Both the position numbers and the translations under genes were made by a program. This document shows, piece by piece, positions 1 through 4,948 of a stretch of 5,142 bases of DNA (positions are counted from its first letter, which is position 1; the number at the start of each line of letters is the position of its first letter). Source of the DNA: Acidobacteriota bacterium (GTDB taxonomy: Bacteria; Acidobacteriota; Blastocatellia; Pyrinomonadales; Pyrinomonadaceae); contig JAIVJP010000082.1 of assembly GCA_020199975.1 (NCBI GenBank), positions 1-5,142 of the forward strand. The letters run 5' to 3'. Under the pieces are notes generated by a model. That model was not told the origin of the DNA, made no database searches, and saw only the letters and a program-made list of their open reading frames with translations.

Positions 1-2472
1 GTCATGGGCCACGTCGAGGTAAGCCTGCGCGGCTTCCGCTGGCCGTCCGGCATTAACCAGGGCCTCAGCGAGACCGCGTTTGAGATCGATGAGTTCCGCA
101 CCTCTTGACGGCGACAGTTCCAGGGCCCTACGGAAGAAGGCCGCGGCGCGATCAAACGCCAGTGCAGCAGCCGCTTTCTTTGCTGCCACTCCCGCGTGGG
201 TGGCCGCGCGCACTCGCTCCCCCGCGCCCATGTAATGCTCGAAGAGCGCCTCGGGGTCGTCAATGCAGCGCGCTTCAAGGGCGTGGGCCAGGCGCCGGTG
301 GATCTGGATCACGGTTGTTTGGTCAAGTTGTGATGCTAGTGTTTCTCGAATGCGATCGTGATAAAGCTCGACCGTGTGATTGGAACCACCGCTACGGAGG
401 AACTGAGCGGCGCGCAAGGAACTTATCAGCGGCAGCTCATCGCCGGATAATCCGGCTGCCTGGTAGGCGACTTCCGGATTAATCGGCCGGCCGGCAACAG
501 CCAGCGCGTCAACAAACTGACGCGTTCCTTTAGGTAGATTACGCAGGCGGGCACTAAGCATAACCCCGAGATTGATGCCCGTGGTCGCCGTCTGCTCGCT
601 TGTTGAGGCGTAGCGCGCCAGTTGCTCCAGTAAGAAAGCATTTCCCCTCGCTTCGCGAATAATTGAATTCACCACAGGTTCCATCGCGGGCACGCTTGAA
701 CCGAGCAAATGGTGGTGCGCGAGATCGCGCGCCTCCTCTTTATTTAAAGTTGCTACGCGTAGCTCCCGCCGGCTCTCAGTGCCCGTGCTATTAAGGAGTG
801 TTCTGAGAAAAGGCTTGGCCTCGATATCCTCACTGCGAAAGCTGGCCACCAGCAGAAGTGGCGGCGGATCTGGAGGCCGAAGGATCTCACCCAGCAGCGT
901 TGTGCTGTCGGCATCAGACCATTGCAGATCATCGATATAGAGCACTAGCGGTTGTCGGTCGGAAATACGGCCCAGCAGTTCGCGCAAGGCGGCGAAGGCG
1001 CGACGTCTCAGCGTAAAGGGATCGGGGATCTCCTGTTCGCGCTGGGGAGCGTTAAAGACGGAATCAACCTGCAGCATTACCGGAAACAACCGCGCGAGCG
1101 CGAGCACGTCGCGGGGCATCGAGGCCTCCGCCTTCACCTCGGGAAGAGCCATGAGATACTTGGTCAAGCTGTCGATCACGCCATCGAGTGCTTTGTAGGG
1201 CACCGATTCTCGGGGAACAGATTCTCGTTCATAGCAGCGGCCTTCGAGTATGACCACGTCACTCTCGTGAGCTCGCAAATCGTCTAGAAAATGCCTCACC
1301 AAAGCAGTTTTACCTACACCCGAATCGCCATGAACGTAGACCGTGACCGTCTGGCCTTGTCGCGTGGCGGTGAAAGCGTCGAGGAGTTCTCGCTTATACC
1401 GTTCGCGACCGATGAAGGGCACACTGTGCAGCGATGACGACACCGGCGTTGGCATCAAAGGCTGTTTCAGAGGTCCGGTTGTGCCGTGGCCCAGGATTCT
1501 CAAAACGTCTCCACCGGTGGGTCGATCTTCAGGCTTGCGACGAAGCAGCCTGACGCAGAGATCATTCAGTTCTTCCGGGACACCACGAACGAGATCTGCG
1601 GGCGCTGGGGGATCCAAGCTCTGCTTGTTCATCATTACTTCAAAGAACCTTCCTGAAAAAGGAAGCCGGCCGGTAAGAGCCTGATAAAGGATCACGCCTA
1701 CGCTATACCAATCGCTGGCAGTTGAAATTGGCAGTTGCGCTCCCTGTTCGGGAGACATGTAGTCTGGAGTCCCCGCCAGGCTGATGCTGTCGTGTAGTCC
1801 TTGGCCTTCCACTTCGGCGACGAGGCCGAAATCAAGAATGACCACCCGGCCTTCTTTCGACACCAGGACGTTGGAAGGCTTAATGTCGCGATGCAGCTTT
1901 CCGGTTCCGTGCAGACCATGAAGACCCTCGGCGAGTTGCCGCAGAACGATATTCAAGCGATCGAGGTCAAGTTCTGATCTCGACAGTCTAGTGTCAATCG
2001 TAGTTTCCGAGCGCGGCTCTTCCGTAAATGCTGTTCTTATCGGATCCAATTGCTGGGTTTCGGCTTCGCCAGCCGCGATTGCTTCCGAATCCTGCCTGCT
2101 ATCGCTCGAGGAAGACTTTAGCAGCGTGGGAGTCAGCGAGGATTGACTGTGCTTGGCTTTGTACCCGGGACGCACATACTCGAGGAAATTGCCGCCCTGG
2201 ACCAATTCCATCGTGAAGAACCAGTACTGGCCATCAGACATGAACTCATAGAGCGCTACCAGATTTGGATGTGAGACGTCCGCTAGCGAGCGAAACTCAT
2301 TCTTGAAACGAGTGATGTGTGAGGCTTCTGTGCGCGTGAGAGCTTTCAGCGCAACAACTTTATCCGTTTGCCGGTCATGCGCTTCATAGACCACACCCAT
2401 TCCTCCGGAGCCCAACCGTCTGCGGATCCTGAATCTCTCCGTGCCGAGAAAATCGTTGGTGGTGTCGCCCAT
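1..2472 (-). CDS. Ser/Thr protein kinase fused to AAA/STAND-type ATPase with C-terminal helical repeats (C-terminus missing)
   Basis: I translated the whole complement frame by hand and found 824 codons with no stop. The protein runs off the left edge, so its C-terminus is missing. Kinase domain, about residues 13-300: glycine loop GSGGMGVVYEA (21-31), ATP lysine K43 in VALK, helix-C glutamate probably E59, HRDIKPSN (194-201, catalytic D196), DFG (214-216), TPDYMSPE (235-242). It is an RD kinase, so activation-loop phosphorylation (S229, S231, T235) is plausible. A Ser/Thr-rich insert (about 102-166) separates hinge and catalytic loop. AAA_16-like ATPase: VPFIGRE (about 348-354), Walker A GDSGVGKT (382-389), Walker B LVLYIDDLQW (509-518), SFRSED (544-549), GNAFLLEQL (610-618). 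TPR-like helices begin near 765. Family members often exceed 1,000 residues. No transmembrane segment was seen, so it is probably cytoplasmic. The ATG at 2472 is the first start after an in-frame TAG (2479-2481); later starts would cut the glycine loop. No clear Shine-Dalgarno precedes it. Substrate and signal are unknown. Confidence 0.95.
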   Translation of the reverse strand, partial: MGDTTNDFLGTERFRIRRRLGSGGMGVVYEAHDRQTDKVVALKALTRTEASHITRFKNEFRSLADVSHPNLVALYEFMSDGQYWFFTMELVQGGNFLEYVRPGYKAKHSQSSLTPTLLKSSSSDSRQDSEAIAAGEAETQQLDPIRTAFTEEPRSETTIDTRLSRSELDLDRLNIVLRQLAEGLHGLHGTGKLHRDIKPSNVLVSKEGRVVILDFGLVAEVEGQGLHDSISLAGTPDYMSPEQGAQLPISTASDWYSVGVILYQALTGRLPFSGRFFEVMMNKQSLDPPAPADLVRGVPEELNDLCVRLLRRKPEDRPTGGDVLRILGHGTTGPLKQPLMPTPVSSSLHSVPFIGRERYKRELLDAFTATRQGQTVTVYVHGDSGVGKTALVRHFLDDLRAHESDVVILEGRCYERESVPRESVPYKALDGVIDSLTKYLMALPEVKAEASMPRDVLALARLFPVMLQVDSVFNAPQREQEIPDPFTLRRRAFAALRELLGRISDRQPLVLYIDDLQWSDADSTTLLGEILRPPDPPPLLLVASFRSEDIEAKPFLRTLLNSTGTESRRELRVATLNKEEARDLAHHHLLGSSVPAMEPVVNSIIREARGNAFLLEQLARYASTSEQTATTGINLGVMLSARLRNLPKGTRQFVDALAVAGRPINPEVAYQAAGLSGDELPLISSLRAAQFLRSGGSNHTVELYHDRIRETLASQLDQTTVIQIHRRLAHALEARCIDDPEALFEHYMGAGERVRAATHAGVAAKKAAAALAFDRAAAFFRRALELSPSRGAELIDLKRGLAEALVNAGRPAEAAQAYLDVAHD
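1198..1227 (-). repeat. 15-bp tandem duplication inside the kinase-ATPase gene (RESVP-RESVP)
   Basis: On the coding strand two 15-bp units sit head to tail, CGAGAATCTGTTCCC and CGAGAATCGGTGCCC, identical at 13 of 15 positions. They encode RESVPRESVP at residues 416-425, just before YKALDGVIDSL. Kinase-ATPases of this type, as I remember them, carry one copy of the ESVPYKALD motif. The second copy therefore looks like a recent in-frame duplication adding five residues between Walker A and Walker B. Both differences are third-base changes, so they are silent. Confidence 0.8.
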
Positions 2473-2627
2473 CTGTAGCTAAGGAACAGGAGCTTACGGA
2501 ATGACTCTGGAATTGTAAGATGGGAGTGGGCAAAGCACCAGTGAATAATATAAAAGGGTACCAGGCAGTTTGGCGCGTTCGGAGAAGTGCCTCTCGGTTA
2601 CAGAACCGGCGAGCAGAGGAGACTCTT

Positions 2628-2707
2628 ATGAAAAATAGAAAGTTAGTCGAATCAGATTGACTGCTCTCGTTCTATTCTCATTCGCGGTGGCGAATCAAGA
2701 TTCATGA
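2628..2707 (+). pseudogene. Possible frameshifted remnant of a signal-peptide-bearing small gene
   Basis: An ATG at 2628 is preceded by AGAGGAG (2615-2621) with a 6-nt spacer, one of the best ribosome binding sites in the window. The frame gives only MKNRKLVESD before TGA at 2658-2660. One frame over, from 2639 to a TGA at 2705-2707, the reading is KVSRIRLTALVLFSFAVANQDS. Joined by one lost base between 2639 and 2657, the two pieces give a basic N-terminus, a hydrophobic core LTALVLFSFAVA and an Ala-X-Ala cleavage site: a textbook Sec signal peptide. No mature domain follows, so the gene is truncated as well as frameshifted. The alternative is a genuine 10-codon leader peptide. I do not recognise the parent family. 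Confidence 0.35.
2680..2695. other. Small perfect inverted repeat (ATTCGC-GGTG-GCGAAT)
   Basis: Two 6-bp arms flank a GGTG tetraloop, and a second overlapping dyad GAATC-AA-GATTC (2692-2703) follows. There is no T-run after it, so it is not an intrinsic terminator. It lies within the hydrophobic-core reading of the fossil signal peptide and could be chance, an mRNA hairpin or a protein-binding dyad. Confidence 0.3.
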
Positions 2708-2900
2708 TTTACTGTGTGAAAACTCGACGCTTGAAACTAGTGAAAGCCGAGAGGGGGTAAACCACCCTTCCCGACCTGAGAGACTCTTTAGTTGAGCAAT
2801 AACAGCTTTGCCTGGGGCGCTTAATGTTCTTGAAAATGCCATTCGAGCACCCTTCAGTCATTGCAAGGGCACTGGGACGCGATTTAAGAACTTGGGTGAA

Positions 2901-2906
2901 AGGTGG
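2901..2906 (+). promoter_or_regulatory. Ribosome binding site that decides the GDT1-family start
   Basis: AGGTGG lies 8 nt before the ATG at 2915 and is one base off AGGAGG. The longer in-frame GTG start at 2903 overlaps this site and has no good Shine-Dalgarno of its own. The ATG at 2915 is therefore preferred, which removes four residues (MGTN) from the longest possible protein. Confidence 0.6.
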
Positions 2907-2914
2907 GGACTAAC

Positions 2915-3187
2915 ATGGACTGGCGGGTCCTGCTGACGACGTTTGGGGTGATTTTTCTGGCGGAGATGGGAGACAAAACGCAGCTTGCGGCGATGACCCT
3001 GGCTGCGCAGTCGAAGCGACCTTGGGCAGTTTTCATTGGATCGGCTCTGGCGTTGACTGCTGTCTCGGCGATTGGAGTAGTTGTTGGGAGTCTGGTCGGC
3101 AATTACATTCCGTTGATCTGGATCAAGCGAGCCGCGGCCGTCGCTTTTATTGTTATCGGCGTGCTCATTCTTCTGGACAGGTTCTAG
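2915..3187 (+). CDS. Half-size TMEM165/GDT1-family (UPF0016) divalent cation transporter
   Basis: The product is a 90-residue inner-membrane protein carrying the family signature E-x-G-D-K-T at residues 17-22 (EMGDKT), followed by QLAAMTLAA. Three hydrophobic segments are visible: about 4-30 (holding the signature), 36-62, and 70-88. The family includes yeast Gdt1, human TMEM165 and bacterial and plastid manganese exporters, which exchange Mn2+ or Ca2+ across the membrane. Most members are about 190-330 residues with two inverted copies of this module, each giving one acidic motif to the ion path. This protein has one copy, and no second copy lies next to it. It would have to work as a homodimer or pair with a distant partner. 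The ATG at 2915 was chosen from its ribosome binding site. The gene converges with mgtE, leaving 9 bp between stop codons. Mn2+ as substrate is inference. Confidence 0.9.
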   Translation: MDWRVLLTTFGVIFLAEMGDKTQLAAMTLAAQSKRPWAVFIGSALALTAVSAIGVVVGSLVGNYIPLIWIKRAAAVAFIVIGVLILLDRF

Positions 3188-3196
3188 CCAGCACAC

Positions 3197-4558
3197 TTAG
3201 AGACGCATGATCATTTTTGCGATCGTGAAATAAATGATGAGGCCGGTCGCATCAACCAGAGTCGTGATCAGGGGCGCGGAGAGCACAGCCGGATCCACGC
3301 CGAAGCGCTGCGCCAGAATAGGAATCAGCGACCCGACAGTTGTGGACCAGATGCAGATTGCAAACATCGTGACCGACACGGTTAGAGCGAGCGCAACCGG
3401 CGCTTCCCACAACAGCGCCTGGCCAAAAGCGATGGGGGCCACCATTAACCCGAGCACCATCCCCGTAGTAGCTTCGCGCAGCACCACGTGCCAGGCGTGC
3501 TGCAGTCCGATCTCGCCAAGCGCTAGACTGCGAATGACGGTCATCACCGTCTGCGCTCCGGCGTTGCCGCCCGTTCCAATTAGCAGCGGGACAAAAAATG
3601 AGAGCGCCACTACTGCCGCCAGTTCAGCTTCAAAGCGATGCAGCACAGCGCTCGTTAACGTTCCAGCCACAAAAAGCAGTAACAGCCAGCCAATACGTTT
3701 GCGCACCACGCGAAAGATGGGATTGTCGAAATAAGGCTTGTCCAGCGCGCCGGGCTCAACACCGGCCATGCGCAGGATGTCTTCGGTCTGTTCCTCAATC
3801 AGCACGTCTATCACGTCGTCCACGGTTACGAAACCGACGACGCTGCCGTCCTGCTCCAACACCGGCACCGCAAGCAGGTTGTACTTTCCGATCTTCTGCG
3901 CCACCGCTTCCTGGTCATCCAGCGCGTTTACCGTTACCGGCTTGCGGCGCATCACTTCAGTAATGGGTGCATCGAGTTCGGCCATCACCAGATCCCGCAG
4001 CGAAACGGCGCCCAGCAGATGCTCGGTTTCGGGCTCAATTACATAGCAGGCGTAGATCGACTCCTTCTCGCGCGCCACCGATCGAATATGTTTGAGCGCC
4101 TCCCCCACCGTCATCTTTAGATCGAGATGTACAAACTCTGTGGTCATGATGCCGCCGGCCGTGCTGACGGGGTACTGCAACAGGTCTTCCAACTCGGTGC
4201 GCAATTCGGGAGCGAGCTTGGGCACGATGCGGTGGCGCTCGTGCTGACCCATCTTTTGGATGATGTCAGTGCGCTCGTCAGCCGAGAGGCCAGCGAGAAT
4301 TTCCGCTCCGCGCGTTGGTTCCAACTCTTCAAGGATTGCTGCGCGGCGGCGCATTGTCGGCTGATCAAACACTTCAATAGCACGTTGCACCGGCAGCATC
4401 GAAACAACTGTCGCGGCTTCCGGTAACGTCAGTTGATTAAAAAGTTCTGCCAGATCGGCTGCCGCAAAATCGGAGACCATGCTGCTAATGCCGACGAAAC
4501 TTTCGTCAAGACGGAGGTGGATGCGTTCCAACAGTTTCTTTAGGTCTTGTCCCGGCAA
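3197..4558 (-). CDS. mgtE: MgtE-family magnesium channel/transporter
   Basis: The 453-residue product is full length for MgtE, the Mg2+-gated inner-membrane channel for Mg2+ uptake. Order of parts: superhelical N domain (about 1-130), CBS1 (about 137-197, starting STAGGIMTTEF at 132-142), CBS2 (about 200-258, ending VGFVTVDDVIDVLIEE), the plug-helix linker (259-285), then five membrane helices (about 289-308, 312-343, 359-383, 386-415, 427-450). Hallmarks are VPLLIGTGGNAGAQT (323-337) in TM2 and SAPLITTLVDATGLIIYF (427-444) in TM5. D436 corresponds to the pore aspartate of the Thermus thermophilus channel (D432). Acidic residues across the CBS and N domains sense Mg2+ in this family and close the pore when it is abundant. 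The start is TTG, supported by GGGAGGTG 7 nt upstream and an in-frame TGA just beyond (4565-4567). The gene is divergent from the VIT gene and convergent with the GDT1-family gene. Confidence 0.97.
   Translation of the reverse strand: MPGQDLKKLLERIHLRLDESFVGISSMVSDFAAADLAELFNQLTLPEAATVVSMLPVQRAIEVFDQPTMRRRAAILEELEPTRGAEILAGLSADERTDIIQKMGQHERHRIVPKLAPELRTELEDLLQYPVSTAGGIMTTEFVHLDLKMTVGEALKHIRSVAREKESIYACYVIEPETEHLLGAVSLRDLVMAELDAPITEVMRRKPVTVNALDDQEAVAQKIGKYNLLAVPVLEQDGSVVGFVTVDDVIDVLIEEQTEDILRMAGVEPGALDKPYFDNPIFRVVRKRIGWLLLLFVAGTLTSAVLHRFEAELAAVVALSFFVPLLIGTGGNAGAQTVMTVIRSLALGEIGLQHAWHVVLREATTGMVLGLMVAPIAFGQALLWEAPVALALTVSVTMFAICIWSTTVGSLIPILAQRFGVDPAVLSAPLITTLVDATGLIIYFTIAKMIMRL
3210..3238. 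other. Stem-loop at the convergent 3' ends of GDT1-family gene and mgtE
   Basis: ATCAT TTTTGC (3210-3220) can pair with GTGAAA (3225-3230) and ATGAT (3234-3238) around a GATC loop. This gives an 11-bp stem with two wobble pairs and a 3-nt bulge. It begins 22 nt after the GDT1-family stop and lies inside the last codons of mgtE. No T-run follows on the plus strand, so it is not a standard intrinsic terminator, though it could protect or define the 3' end of the GDT1-family transcript. Confidence 0.3.
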
Positions 4559-4565
4559 TTGGATT

Positions 4566-4573
4566 CACCTCCC
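4566..4573 (-). promoter_or_regulatory. Ribosome binding site supporting the TTG start of mgtE
   Basis: On the minus strand GGGAGGTG sits 7 nt before the TTG at 4558. The first ATG in the frame is codon 27, which would cut into the N domain, so this site decides the start. Confidence 0.75.
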
Positions 4574-4624
4574 GAGAAGAGTTGGAGCTGGTTTAGGAAT
4601 CCCGGCCCCAGTTCGGTGAGCAAC

Positions 4625-4652
4625 ATTGTAAGCCAAGCTGGAGAATTGCCCA
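4625..4652 (-). promoter_or_regulatory. Candidate mgtE promoter (TGGGCA / 16 bp / TACAAT)
   Basis: On the minus strand the -10 TACAAT (4625-4630) matches the consensus at 5 of 6 bases. TGGGCA (4647-4652) matches TTGACA at 4 of 6 with a 16-bp spacer. Transcription would start near 4618 and give a leader of about 60 nt, too short for a full magnesium riboswitch. Seen by eye only. Confidence 0.3.
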
Positions 4653-4703
4653 CTAGGTTGATAGGTGAAGAGCGGGAGGAGGAGGCATTTTTCACGGGTC
4701 ATC

Positions 4704-4729
4704 TGGTGAATTTCATTTCGTGGTGAATT
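4704..4729. repeat. Spaced 9-bp direct repeat TGGTGAATT (possible operator)
   Basis: TGGTGAATT occurs at 4704-4712 and again at 4721-4729, 17 bp start to start. The second copy overlaps a perfect TTGACA. Paired direct repeats about one and a half helical turns apart, at a promoter between two metal-transporter genes, could bind a regulator. This is inference. Confidence 0.4.
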
Positions 4730-4755
4730 GACACGAAAAAATAGGCGCCACTAAT
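4728..4755 (+). promoter_or_regulatory. Candidate distal VIT promoter (TTGACA / 16 bp / ACTAAT)
   Basis: A perfect -35 TTGACA (4728-4733) is followed after 16 bp by ACTAAT (4750-4755), which matches TATAAT at 4 of 6 bases but lacks the important second-position A. A transcript would start near 4762, at the ATGAGAAAT repeats, and carry a leader of about 187 nt before the VIT start. Confidence 0.35.
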
Positions 4756-4802
4756 GGCAAATGAGAAATAATGAGAAATGAGAAATATGAGAAATGGAAA
4801 AT
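4754..4802 (+). repeat. Cluster of ATGAGAAAT microrepeats
   Basis: Four exact copies of ATGAGAAAT start at 4761, 4771, 4778 and 4787. Related units flank them: ATGGCAAAT at 4754 and ATGGAAAAT at 4794, each 7 of 9 matches. The start-to-start spacing varies (7, 10, 7, 9, 7), so it is not a simple microsatellite of one period. All units face the same way and make a purine-rich plus strand. Possible roles are a regulator array, a slippage-prone spacer or an unusual DNA structure. No such cluster occurs elsewhere in the window. Confidence 0.75.
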
Positions 4803-4806
4803 GCTT

Positions 4807-4842
4807 CCTCCTGCCGCCTCCCCTGCCGTTTGCCTCCTGCCG
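4807..4842 (+). repeat. Three CCTCC(CC)TGCCG units
   Basis: CCTCCTGCCG occurs at 4807-4816 and 4833-4842, with an expanded form CCTCCCCTGCCG at 4817-4828 and a TTTG spacer between the second and third units. The tract directly follows the purine-rich repeat and is pyrimidine-rich on the same strand. Confidence 0.6.
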
Positions 4843-4853
4843 ACTTCTGTGGT

Positions 4854-4867
4854 GCGGGGTGGCCCGC
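4854..4867. other. GC-rich hairpin in the VIT leader (GCGGG-GTGG-CCCGC)
   Basis: A perfect 5-bp GC stem closes a GTGG tetraloop, with T-G, G-T and G-C pairs possible outside it. No T-run follows. If transcription starts at the distal promoter, this would be a structured element in the VIT leader. Confidence 0.35.
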
Positions 4868-4890
4868 GTCAATCCAAAGCCTGCTTCCGA

Positions 4891-4899
4891 TGCTATTAT
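4891..4899 (+). promoter_or_regulatory. Candidate proximal VIT promoter (extended -10 TGCTATTAT)
   Basis: TG-C-TATTAT is an extended -10 element whose hexamer matches TATAAT at 4 of 6 bases. There is no recognisable -35 at 16-18 bp. It would place the transcript start near 4906, about 43 nt before the VIT start codon. Confidence 0.3.
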
Positions 4900-4936
4900 C
4901 ACCCATTGCAGTTGACTCTAATCCTGACGAATCTTC

Positions 4937-4942
4937 GGAGGG
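4937..4942 (+). promoter_or_regulatory. Ribosome binding site of the VIT gene
   Basis: GGAGGG lies 6 nt before the ATG at 4949 and favours it over the next in-frame ATG at 4967, which has no such site at the right distance. Confidence 0.7.
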
Positions 4943-4948
4943 TGGTTC

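Larger units (their letters stand above)
2473..2914. other. Divergent intergenic region between kinase and GDT1-family gene
   Basis: This 442-bp stretch separates the start of the kinase gene (leftward) from the start of the GDT1-family gene (rightward), so it must hold both promoters. On the minus strand a TACAAT hexamer (2512-2517) could be the kinase -10, but no good -35 lies 16-18 bp upstream of it. On the plus strand I found no convincing promoter for the GDT1-family gene. The stretch also holds a short ORF that looks like a gene remnant (2628-2707) and several small dyads: GTC-g-AATC-A-GATT-GAC at 2646-2661, ATTCGC-GGTG-GCGAAT at 2680-2695, and CCCTT/AAGGG arms at 2850-2854 and 2865-2869. 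I looked for the yybP-ykoY manganese riboswitch, which often precedes transporters of this kind, and did not recognise its conserved blocks. Confidence 0.7.
4559..4948. other. Divergent, repeat-rich intergenic region between mgtE and VIT gene
   Basis: This 390-bp stretch holds the promoters of mgtE (leftward) and the VIT gene (rightward). No protein-coding frame in it looks real. Listed separately are a candidate mgtE promoter, two candidate VIT promoters, a spaced 9-bp direct repeat, an ATGAGAAAT cluster, a CCTCC(CC)TGCCG cluster and a GC hairpin. The plus strand changes abruptly from a purine-rich tract (about 4757-4800) to a pyrimidine-rich one (about 4803-4848). I looked on the minus strand for an M-box magnesium riboswitch in the mgtE leader and saw none of its conserved blocks. 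Confidence 0.75.

Noticed and set aside
952..1684. Plus-strand ORFs of 111 and 113 codons opposite the kinase gene
   Set aside because: They are complements of the ATPase and kinase domains, whose motifs read cleanly on the minus strand without interruption.
2541..2555. AT-rich AATAATATAAAA as a plus-strand -10 for the short ORF
   Set aside because: It resembles a -10 in several registers, but no -35 lies at a suitable distance; the TTGTAA at 2514 is too far upstream.
2750..2770. GGGGG-TAAA-CC-A-CCC hairpin as an intrinsic terminator
   Set aside because: The stem is short and bulged, no T-run follows and no gene ends here.
2628..2795. Selenocysteine readthrough of the TGA at 2658 in the short ORF
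   Set aside because: The frame stays open to 2795 after the TGA and a hairpin lies downstream, but the translated extension resembles no selenoprotein and has no redox motif. A frameshifted signal peptide explains the sequence better.
2473..2914. yybP-ykoY manganese riboswitch ahead of the GDT1-family gene
   Set aside because: It was expected from the gene family, but the conserved GGGGAGUA-type block and its partner loop are not recognisable. The nearest stretch (GAGAGGGGGTAAACC, near 2750) does not match.
2858..3196. 112-codon minus-strand ORF across the GDT1-family gene
   Set aside because: It is the complement of a clear E-x-G-D-K-T membrane protein; its Arg/Asn/Gln-rich product has no recognisable features.
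3234..3734. 166-codon plus-strand ORF rich in Ser, Thr and Ala
   Set aside because: It lies antisense to the highly conserved membrane part of mgtE, has no ribosome binding site of note and has the composition typical of a frame opposite a GC-rich gene.
4559..4760. M-box magnesium riboswitch in the mgtE leader
   Set aside because: None of the conserved M-box blocks is visible on the minus strand, and the candidate promoter leaves only about 60 nt of leader.
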